This document shows, piece after piece, positions 57,748-64,000 of a DNA stretch of 64,000 nt (the stretch's first letter is position 1; every line of letters begins with the position of its first letter). The translations under genes and the position numbers were made by a program. Source of the stretch: a candidate division KSB1 bacterium. Lineage in GTDB: Bacteria; Zhuqueibacterota; Zhuqueibacteria; Zhuqueibacterales; Zhuqueibacteraceae. The stretch is taken from NCBI GenBank assembly GCA_034506255.1, contig JAPDPX010000001.1, forward strand, positions 62,001 through 126,000, read 5' to 3'. The notes beneath the pieces are model-generated. The model searched no databases. It was given only the letters and a program-made list of their open reading frames with translations, and was not told where the DNA came from.

Positions 57748-59860
57748 CAAAAGAGAACTGCCAATCGTGGCGGCAGCAAAATTTTCAGAAAGACAATCGT
57801 CGGTTGTCGGCATCGCGAATCTTATCCTGATCGCAGTGAACATCGCAGTGGTCGCCGTATTCGCCGCGATTTATCAATTTTCGCCTGGGGATTTGTTCGT
57901 ATTTTCAGCGTTCGTTGTTTTGCTGGTTATCCTTCCGGGTGGTTTGGCGGTATCATCCCTGTCACTGCCGGGAGCTACTGTAAAGTCGAAATTTGTACTT
58001 GCAAATGCCATCGGTCTGTCTGGTCTATGCTATTTCTCCTGGCTGCTCAATGCCAAATTCAGACTTCCCTACTATTCCGGTGTTTACATGATTGTGGCCC
58101 TGAGTCTCTTTTTTCTCTGGAACCGCATGACAAGGCTCCAACATGGAGAATGGCGAGTCTCAGGCCTGCTGCAGAGAATATTGAATCTGATTCGATCGTC
58201 CGAGCTCTCGGTGCTGCTCGCCATCGCTTTGCTCGCAATACTTGTCTCCAATGGACTGGCCAAAAATGCGACCGTTCATGGCGGAGAACTCTGTTTTTAC
58301 GGCACAGCCGGAGTGGAGGGAATTTGGCATTTGGGCAACGCAGCCTACATGAAGAAGGATTTCGACTTCGGCGATATTCATCAGAACGGATTCAAATTTA
58401 CCTATCACTTTTTCATATACATCTTTGCCGCACTGGCCTCCAATCTCTGCAGCCTGAATACCGACATCGTTTTTTTCAAATTCCTGCCAATTTACACTTT
58501 CTTCTTCCTGCTTTATTCCGGCTACGTCAGTGGCTCCACCCTTTTCCGAAGTCGGAAGATGGGTTTGCTTGCTGCTTTGTTGGCACTTTTTATGGATGAT
58601 GCCTCAATCGCAGTCAAACTCGGACAGACATTGCACCTGGCCTCGTTGGATTACCTTTTTCTTGGTCCCAAAATTACCTCAGCCTATTTGAGCAGTCCAT
58701 CATACAGTGCTGCGTTCATTGTTTTCTTCCCACTTTTGCCATTGATCAGGAATGATGATTCCCATCTCAGAGGGGACCGCCATGGTGCTGCGGCAATCGT
58801 CACGGCCGGCTTCTTGATCGGAACGATTTCCGGCTTCAAAGTCAGCACCTTTCTAGTTTTGGGTCTGGCCCTGATGATACTCGCGGCAATCGAGATTCTC
58901 CGGCGGCGAACATTCATTTACACTGCCATGGGGGCTTTCGCTCTGGCAATTTCTTCCCCTTTTCTCATGGCTCTGCAGCAAACCTCTCTTGCCTCGCTAC
59001 GCTTCAATCCAGCTCTTTTCCCGCTGGCATCCCCGCTGGGAAGGGAGCTGCTACATCTCTCCGAAACGCCATTTCTGCCCTTTTTGGTCGTGGCGGGAAT
59101 CCTCATCATCTATCTGCCTGTTGAGTTTGGTCCCCGACTGCTTTCTCTCAGATATCTTCCCGGAGATTTACAAAGGCGGGCAGACGGCATCAGCCTTTTG
59201 TGGCTGTGTGGGATTGTCGGCGTACTCCTCACATTGTTGATTACGCCTTCGTTGGATGCTTACAATGCAATGTATTTTCATCGCTTTGGAGCTGTCTGTT
59301 TGTCCTTTCTGATGGCCAGAACTCTCGCGCATTTGTTTGATCACAAGAGGGTGAGTGCAATTTTGATTGCCGGCCTTTGTTTGTTCTATGTGGCCGGTGG
59401 TTTGTACACCTTTTTTCGATTGCGTTCCGAGGTCACCTTGAAGGTGCCACAAGATAAAATCGCAGGTCTGCAGAAATTGATCACCGCGCGCGACAACGAT
59501 TTCAAGGTGATCATGAGCAACCGTTTCAAATATTCCGAAGAAGGGCGGGAGGAAAACATTTTCTATCTTTACTCTGCTTTCTCGGAGAACATGGTTTTAT
59601 CCGAAGGCGAGCGCTTCTCTATCATCCGAGTCGCTGATAGTTTGGCTCTGAAACGGGTGCGGGAGGACATTGCGCAATTTTATTCGACTGATGACTCTCA
59701 GACAGCCCGCGCAATCCTGGAGAGGTGGTCGGTCGATTATGTGCTTGTCGATCTGGAGTATGGTCAAACGCTGCACTTTGACCCTTCCTTTCTCGAACAA
59801 GTGCATGCCAGTAAAAACCTGATCATCTATGCTTTTCGCAGGAATGTACTGCGGACGTGA
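57740..59860 (+). CDS. Large polytopic membrane protein, possible GT-C glycosyltransferase
   Basis: 706 residues with about twelve to fourteen hydrophobic segments up to residue ~580 and a soluble C-terminal ~120 residues. A loop after the fifth segment contains KDFDFGDIHQNGFKFTYHFFIYIF, an acidic-aromatic periplasmic loop like those of GT-C enzymes; no definite family match. Its base composition is visibly more AT-rich than the neighbours (many AAA, TTT, ATT codons), consistent with a separate origin. It sits between methyltransferase and flippase genes. It could be a polymerase or lipid-phosphate-sugar-dependent transferase. Confidence 0.6.
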   Translation: MSDKRELPIVAAAKFSERQSSVVGIANLILIAVNIAVVAVFAAIYQFSPGDLFVFSAFVVLLVILPGGLAVSSLSLPGATVKSKFVLANAIGLSGLCYFSWLLNAKFRLPYYSGVYMIVALSLFFLWNRMTRLQHGEWRVSGLLQRILNLIRSSELSVLLAIALLAILVSNGLAKNATVHGGELCFYGTAGVEGIWHLGNAAYMKKDFDFGDIHQNGFKFTYHFFIYIFAALASNLCSLNTDIVFFKFLPIYTFFFLLYSGYVSGSTLFRSRKMGLLAALLALFMDDASIAVKLGQTLHLASLDYLFLGPKITSAYLSSPSYSAAFIVFFPLLPLIRNDDSHLRGDRHGAAAIVTAGFLIGTISGFKVSTFLVLGLALMILAAIEILRRRTFIYTAMGAFALAISSPFLMALQQTSLASLRFNPALFPLASPLGRELLHLSETPFLPFLVVAGILIIYLPVEFGPRLLSLRYLPGDLQRRADGISLLWLCGIVGVLLTLLITPSLDAYNAMYFHRFGAVCLSFLMARTLAHLFDHKRVSAILIAGLCLFYVAGGLYTFFRLRSEVTLKVPQDKIAGLQKLITARDNDFKVIMSNRFKYSEEGREENIFYLYSAFSENMVLSEGERFSIIRVADSLALKRVREDIAQFYSTDDSQTARAILERWSVDYVLVDLEYGQTLHFDPSFLEQVHASKNLIIYAFRRNVLRT

Positions 59861-59908
59861 GGCACTACCTCTGAATCCGTCCAGGTTGTTTTCAATCCTG
59901 CGTCATTC

Positions 59909-61495
59909 GTGACGCGCCCTTTTTCATTCGAATCCATTGTGTCTATTATCGGGACATTGCCTCCAGCCACCTCAACGGAGAAGAGCGAAACCAGTTTCTA
60001 CCTCAAAAAAATCGCCAAAAACGCCGGTCTCACCGCCAGCGGGCAGTTGCTCAGCCAGGTGCTGGGACCGCTCAGCGGCATCATCACCACCCGCGCCCTG
60101 GGAGCAGAGCTGTATGGCATCTACACCCTCACGACCTACTGGACCGGCACCCTGGCAGATCTTTCCACACTCGGTTTCGCCGGCATGCTCACGCGTTTCT
60201 CCGCCAGTTACAAGGGCGAAGGCCGGCTCGACAAGGCCAAAGGCGCAATCCTGCTCTCGCTCAAGATTGCACTCCTCGTCGGCGGAGTTTTGGCGCTGGC
60301 TTTGGCGGTGTTGGCAGAGCCATTTTGCCGCCATGTTGTCAAACAGCCCGGCTATGCCCACGCCTTTCGCTTTGCCAGCATCGCCGTTCTGTTCACCGCG
60401 GTTTACAGCATTTTCCTGGCGGCACTGAATGGCCTGCAGCAGCAGGGCCATGCCGTGCTGGCCAATTCCGTCGCTGCAAACTTGACGAAGCTGCTCACTC
60501 TGGTGGCCCTGCTCGCCTGTGGTTTGCAGCTCTATGCGGCGCTGGCCTCGAGCCTGCTGCAGGACCTGGTCATTCTGATGCTGGCGGGATTTTTTCTCGT
60601 CAAGGTGTTTCCAGGGCTGCGCGATCCCGGCCTGCCGGCAACCAGCGAAAAGAAAAAATTGTGGCAATTCTCCGGCACGCTGTTCGCCACCAGCCTGTTC
60701 AACAAGCACACGTTTCAACTGGACATCCTGTTTTTGGGTATGTTCTGCCAGCCGGCAGAGGTGGGGCTGTACGCGGTGGCGCTGCGCCTGCAACCGTTGA
60801 TTTACATGCCGCACACCGCCATCATGCAGATTTTCGGCCCGGTGGTCGCCGAGCTCAACGCCAGGGGCAGGGTGACCGAATTGGCGGGCCTGTACAAAAC
60901 CGTGACGAAATGGACCGCCAGCCTCAGCCTGCCGGTCTTTTTGACGATCGTGCTGTTTCATCAACCGATTTTGGGCATATTCGGCAGAGAGTTTCACGGG
61001 GCGACGTTGGTTCTGCTCATTCTCAGCGCGGGCAATTTGCTTGCTGACATCTTCGGCATGGCCGGGCAGGTTTTGACCATGATCGGCCGCCCGCTGGTCA
61101 ATTTGATTAATTCCCTCGTCATTGCGGTGATAAGTGTCGTCCTTTATCTCACCTTGATCCCGCAGGCAGGCATCATCGGCGCGGCAGTGGCTTACGCCAC
61201 TGCAACCCTCGCGGTCAATCTGCTGCGTCTGGCCGAAGTGCATCACTTCCTGCGCATCCATCCCTTGCAGGCCAGTCTGTGGAAGCTCGGCGTTGCGGCT
61301 TGCGCCAGCTCCGCCGCCGTTGTTCTGTTGCGCACAGCCACTTCATTCGGCAGCCTGCCGCAGTCCTGGCTGTGGTTGTTGCTGCTGCTGTGGTTGCTCT
61401 ATGGCGGCTGCCTGTATGTTCTTGGTCTGGATGACGACGATCGTGTGGTCCTCGCTGCCATTCGCCGTCGTCTTTTCGGCGGGGTGACGGCATGA
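59909..61495 (+). CDS. Second polysaccharide flippase (Wzx/MATE-like)
   Basis: 528 residues from a GTG at 59909; a GTG at 59939 is an alternative. About fourteen transmembrane helices; IAKNAGLTASGQLLSQVLGPLSGIITTRALGAELYGIYTLTTYW is the typical opening of polysaccharide biosynthesis flippases, and the C-terminus ends DDRVVLAAIRRRLFGG. It presumably translocates the repeat unit of the second polysaccharide. Sequence is clearly different from the flippase at 6226-7779. ATGA overlap with the following acyltransferase gene. Confidence 0.85.
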   Translation: MTRPFSFESIVSIIGTLPPATSTEKSETSFYLKKIAKNAGLTASGQLLSQVLGPLSGIITTRALGAELYGIYTLTTYWTGTLADLSTLGFAGMLTRFSASYKGEGRLDKAKGAILLSLKIALLVGGVLALALAVLAEPFCRHVVKQPGYAHAFRFASIAVLFTAVYSIFLAALNGLQQQGHAVLANSVAANLTKLLTLVALLACGLQLYAALASSLLQDLVILMLAGFFLVKVFPGLRDPGLPATSEKKKLWQFSGTLFATSLFNKHTFQLDILFLGMFCQPAEVGLYAVALRLQPLIYMPHTAIMQIFGPVVAELNARGRVTELAGLYKTVTKWTASLSLPVFLTIVLFHQPILGIFGREFHGATLVLLILSAGNLLADIFGMAGQVLTMIGRPLVNLINSLVIAVISVVLYLTLIPQAGIIGAAVAYATATLAVNLLRLAEVHHFLRIHPLQASLWKLGVAACASSAAVVLLRTATSFGSLPQSWLWLLLLLWLLYGGCLYVLGLDDDDRVVLAAIRRRLFGGVTA

Positions 61496-62559
61496 TCCAG
61501 GTCGGGCGGATCAGAACCATGAGTGAGTTGCAAAGTGTGCATGCGGAGTGGAACAGCGTGTTGGCCGCCTCCGGTTCGGAAAACATTCATCTCCGGCATG
61601 AGTGGTTGATGAGCTGGGCGACTCATTTGCTGCCGCCGGGCCGGCTGTTCGTGCTGCGACTGCGTGCCGGCGGCGAAACCATCGGTTTTGCCCCCCTGCA
61701 AATTCGCCGCCGGCGTTTGCGCGGCATGCTGCCTTATCGCCAGTTGCTTTTCCTCGGCGATCCGGAGTCCGATTTCGCGGACTTCATCATCACGCGCCAC
61801 CGTGCGGAAGCCCTGCAGGCCATCCTTGCCACCCTGGAGCGCGAGGACGCCTGGGCCGAAATCCTGTTGCACAATATCCCCGAAACTTCCCCGAATTTGC
61901 CGGTTTTGCGTGAGCTGCTGGCCGGCAAAAACGCCAGCATCCGACCGCAGACGAAATGCTACTACGTTGACATGCAGGACAAAACGTGGGAACAATATCT
62001 CCCGACCACCAGCAAAAGTTTCGTGCAGCAGGACCTGCGGCGGTTGTACAACCATCTGCGTGAACGGGAATGGCAGGTGGTGGAGTCCCCACTGCAGGAT
62101 ATTCCCCGCGAGCTTGCCATCATTCATCATCTGCACGGCTGCAGTCAGCAGCGCAAGGGCCGGCAATCTTACTATGCGGATGAACGCTATCGTGCCTTCA
62201 TTGCCGGAATGATCACAAACCTCAACCGCCTGGGGGCGATTCGGCTGTTCTACCTGCTGATTGATCAAAAGCCGGCCGCCTTCGTGCTCGGCTTCGTGTT
62301 TCAGCGGGTGTTTTATTACTGGAATATCGGCTTCGATTCCGCCTTTGAAAAATTGTCACCTTCCAAGGTGTTGCTCGCCGAAGTTATGAAGCGCTGCTTT
62401 CAAACGGGCATGCAGGAATTCAACTTCATGCGTGGCGATTCGGACTACAAGACCCGCTGGACCGGCTCCTTCCGTCTCAACTTTCAACTGCGCTGGCTCA
62501 GAGAAACCGGCTTCTATGGATTGCTCAACAAATATCGTTCCCACACCGGCGTCGCTTGA
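61492..62559 (+). CDS. GNAT/FemAB-like acyltransferase (BioF2-like)
   Basis: 355 residues. It has the acetyltransferase-6 pattern: SENIHLRHEWLMSW at the N-terminus, LFLGDPESDFADFII, then FYLLIDQKPAAFVLGFVFQRVFYYWNIGFD and FNFMRGDSDYKTRWTG at the C-terminus. These are features of the FemAB/BioF2-like acyltransferases common in exopolysaccharide loci. It may transfer an acyl group or an amino acid onto an amino sugar. The stop overlaps the next coding region by ~44 bases. Confidence 0.82.
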   Translation: MIQVGRIRTMSELQSVHAEWNSVLAASGSENIHLRHEWLMSWATHLLPPGRLFVLRLRAGGETIGFAPLQIRRRRLRGMLPYRQLLFLGDPESDFADFIITRHRAEALQAILATLEREDAWAEILLHNIPETSPNLPVLRELLAGKNASIRPQTKCYYVDMQDKTWEQYLPTTSKSFVQQDLRRLYNHLREREWQVVESPLQDIPRELAIIHHLHGCSQQRKGRQSYYADERYRAFIAGMITNLNRLGAIRLFYLLIDQKPAAFVLGFVFQRVFYYWNIGFDSAFEKLSPSKVLLAEVMKRCFQTGMQEFNFMRGDSDYKTRWTGSFRLNFQLRWLRETGFYGLLNKYRSHTGVA

Positions 62560-63316
62560 CACTTTGGACGGTTCGCACCCAACCCAGCTCGAAGAGATCC
62601 GGCTGCGTGATGCCCAGGCCGCAAGCTACGCCGAATTCATCAAATCCCATCGCGGCAAGTATTGGATGCAGGCACAAACCGGTCTGTTGCTGCATGCCCT
62701 CAAAATCAGAAACGGGCTGCGGCTTTACGATGCCGCCGCCGGCGTCGGTCTCTATACCCTGGAAGTGGCCAGACGGCATCCCACACTGCAGATTCTGGCC
62801 AGTGACTTTTCCGCCGCCAGTCTGGCCGTGCTGCAAGAGCAGGCCCGGCAGGCCGGCGTGTCGAACATCCAGACACAGGCCGCCGACATTACCCGCTTTT
62901 GTCCGGCTGAAGCAGGTTTCGACCGTGTGGTGTGTCTGGATACCATTCAACACCTGCCGACACCGGCAGCACGCCTGCAGGCTCTGCGCAATTTTCACAC
63001 GCTGCTGGTGCCGGACGGTTTGTTGGTGCTGAGCGCCTACCGCTGGGGCGGCTGGATTCGACCACCGCAACCAAAGGAGGAGAGCAACCATCTCGGCAGC
63101 GGGCTTTATCGCATGGCCTTCACCGAGGAGGAAATCGCGACTTTGCTGCAAAGCGCCGGGTTTCGTCACTGCCGCGTTTTCGGCATCATTCGCCTGCCCG
63201 GCCGCCTGCGCAAACGTCTGCCCGCCATGCTGGCATATCCGGTGGAGAACATGCTGATCCAGCTCGGTTGGCGGAAGCAACACGCGCAATATGTCATGGC
63301 AGTGGCCGGGAAATGA
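62516..63316 (+). CDS. SAM-dependent methyltransferase
   Basis: 266 residues if the ATG at 62516 is used, overlapping the acyltransferase by 44 bases. A TTG at 62564 would remove the overlap, so the start is uncertain. Motif I is RLYDAAAGVGLYTLEVARR (a VGLY variant of GxGxG), then LQILASDFSAASLAVLQEQA, FDRVVCLDTIQHLPTPAA, and LVPDGLLVLSAYRW. This is the Methyltransf_11/25 group. The stop overlaps the polysaccharide deacetylase-like gene (ATGA). Substrate unknown. Confidence 0.75.
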   Translation: MDCSTNIVPTPASLDTLDGSHPTQLEEIRLRDAQAASYAEFIKSHRGKYWMQAQTGLLLHALKIRNGLRLYDAAAGVGLYTLEVARRHPTLQILASDFSAASLAVLQEQARQAGVSNIQTQAADITRFCPAEAGFDRVVCLDTIQHLPTPAARLQALRNFHTLLVPDGLLVLSAYRWGGWIRPPQPKEESNHLGSGLYRMAFTEEEIATLLQSAGFRHCRVFGIIRLPGRLRKRLPAMLAYPVENMLIQLGWRKQHAQYVMAVAGK

Positions 63317-64000
63317 TCTACCTGCTGGTCACCATCGACACCGAGTGCGACAAAGGCCCGCGCTGGCGTGTGCAGAAGCCGATGCGTTTCGAAGCTGTCA
63401 CCCGCGCCATCCCGGAACGTCTGCAACCTCTGTTCGAGCGTTATGGCATCAAACCCACCTACCTGCTCAGTCCCGAAGTGATTGCCGACACCGCCGCGGC
63501 GGCCACGTTGCAGCACCTGGGCGACAAGGTGGAGCTGGGAACACATCTGCATGGCGAATACGTCGAGCCGCTGGCCGACTGGCAGGCGGAAATGACCGCG
63601 ACCTTTCAATCGCAATATCCGGCGGCGATCGAGCGGCAAAAGCTCGAAAATCTCACGCTGGCCTTCACGCGGGTTTTCGGCTATGCGCCCACTTCGTTCC
63701 GCGCCGGCCGCTTCGGGATCGGCCGGCAATCGCTGTCCCTGCTGCAGGAGTTGGGCTATCGCGTTGATTCCAGCGTGACGCCCTATTTGGCCTGGCATGC
63801 GAACGTCTCCCACGGCGTCAGTTTTCTGGGCGCACCACTGCAACCATATTTCCCCAGCCGGGAAGATTTTCGCAAACCCGGCACGTTGCGCATTCTCGAA
63901 GTGCCGGTAACCGTGCACAACCGCTTTTGGCAGCGCTTCCCCGGCGTTCTGTTGCGTCGCTTGAATCCCCTGAATCGCTGCCAGAGTTTCGTGATGGGCC
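63313..64000 (+). CDS. Polysaccharide deacetylase-like protein, cut by right window edge
   Basis: Visible N-terminal 229 residues. It starts MIYLLVTIDTECDKGPRW (Asp-Thr-Glu pair), continues FERYGIKPTYLLSPEVI, VELGTHLHGEYVEPL with a His-x3-His-like metal site (HLH), and SFRAGRFGIG. This is the NodB-fold layout of WalW-type polysaccharide deacetylases. It probably trims acetyl groups from the polysaccharide of this locus or hydrolyses a related bond. The C-terminus and any further motifs are outside the window. ATGA overlap with the preceding methyltransferase gene. Confidence 0.75.
   Translation, partial: MIYLLVTIDTECDKGPRWRVQKPMRFEAVTRAIPERLQPLFERYGIKPTYLLSPEVIADTAAAATLQHLGDKVELGTHLHGEYVEPLADWQAEMTATFQSQYPAAIERQKLENLTLAFTRVFGYAPTSFRAGRFGIGRQSLSLLQELGYRVDSSVTPYLAWHANVSHGVSFLGAPLQPYFPSREDFRKPGTLRILEVPVTVHNRFWQRFPGVLLRRLNPLNRCQSFVMG

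Noticed and set aside
1..64000. CRISPR array, tRNA or rRNA genes, intact insertion sequence, integrase or attachment sites
   Set aside because: Looked for regularly spaced repeats, tRNA-like cloverleaf ends and transposase motifs (DDE, Y1, serine or tyrosine recombinase) and found none that I can support.

Overview
The window is GC-rich, bacterial, chromosomal-type sequence. It is dominated by surface-polysaccharide genes packed into long operons with 1-4 base stop/start overlaps. Two secreted proteins end in a FlgD-like C-terminal sorting domain of the kind used by type IX secretion systems. Together with NrfHA, a TonB-dependent receptor with an N-terminal carboxypeptidase-like domain, and NNRKDAK-type and REP-type intergenic repeats, this suggests an uncultured member of the FCB/Calditrichota/KSB1-like lineages. 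That assignment is inference: no rRNA or universal marker gene is present. I see no tRNA, rRNA, CRISPR array, integrase or intact insertion sequence.

Layout. (1) 1-11718, minus strand: polysaccharide assembly genes. These are a glycosyltransferase, two thymidylate-kinase-like P-loop proteins, a flippase, an O-antigen ligase-like polymerase, three aminoglycoside-phosphotransferase (APH)-fold proteins (two fused to methyltransferase-like domains, in opposite order) and the start of a polysaccharide deacetylase. (2) 11719-12807: a gene-free stretch with inverted dispersed repeats. (3) 12808-16605, minus: a 1265-residue secreted modular protein. (4) 16733-25584, minus: an operon-like run with a degenerate GGDEF protein, a priming sugar transferase, a GT2, a 2-hydroxyacid dehydrogenase, PEP mutase, a phytase-like propeller, an ATP-grasp protein, an HprK-like kinase and a phytase remnant. 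(5) 25957-29183, minus: Wza-like exporter, Wzz-like chain-length protein and a separate Wzc-type ATPase without the Walker A lysine. (6) 30321-32983, minus: two tandem alginate-lyase-family proteins. (7) 33598-40436, plus: nrfH-nrfA (with an upstream CRP/FNR-type palindrome), an amidohydrolase, a lipoprotein and a TonB-dependent receptor. (8) 41880-64000, plus: a second polysaccharide locus with a fused Wzc tyrosine kinase, a NusG/UpxY-type antiterminator, then a complete lasso-peptide-like cassette, then sugar-modification and flippase genes, running off the right edge.

The most interesting system is the lasso cassette at 44941-53183. It holds a PqqD-type recognition protein (B1), a transglutaminase-like protease (B2), an asparagine-synthetase-like cyclase with the glutaminase Cys replaced by Ser (C), and an unlisted 53-residue precursor at 47524-47685. 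The precursor leader matches YxxPxLxxxGxxxxxTx exactly and its predicted core begins Ala1 with Asp9. An HprK-like kinase, a PRMT-like methyltransferase, an ABC exporter and a nucleotidyltransferase follow. It sits inside a polysaccharide operon directly behind an antiterminator gene.

A second candidate system is the PEP mutase next to a D-2-hydroxyacid dehydrogenase within a polysaccharide operon, which could make phosphonolactate for a surface glycan. Dispersed intergenic repeats of at least four families occur at gene-free spots and are listed separately.
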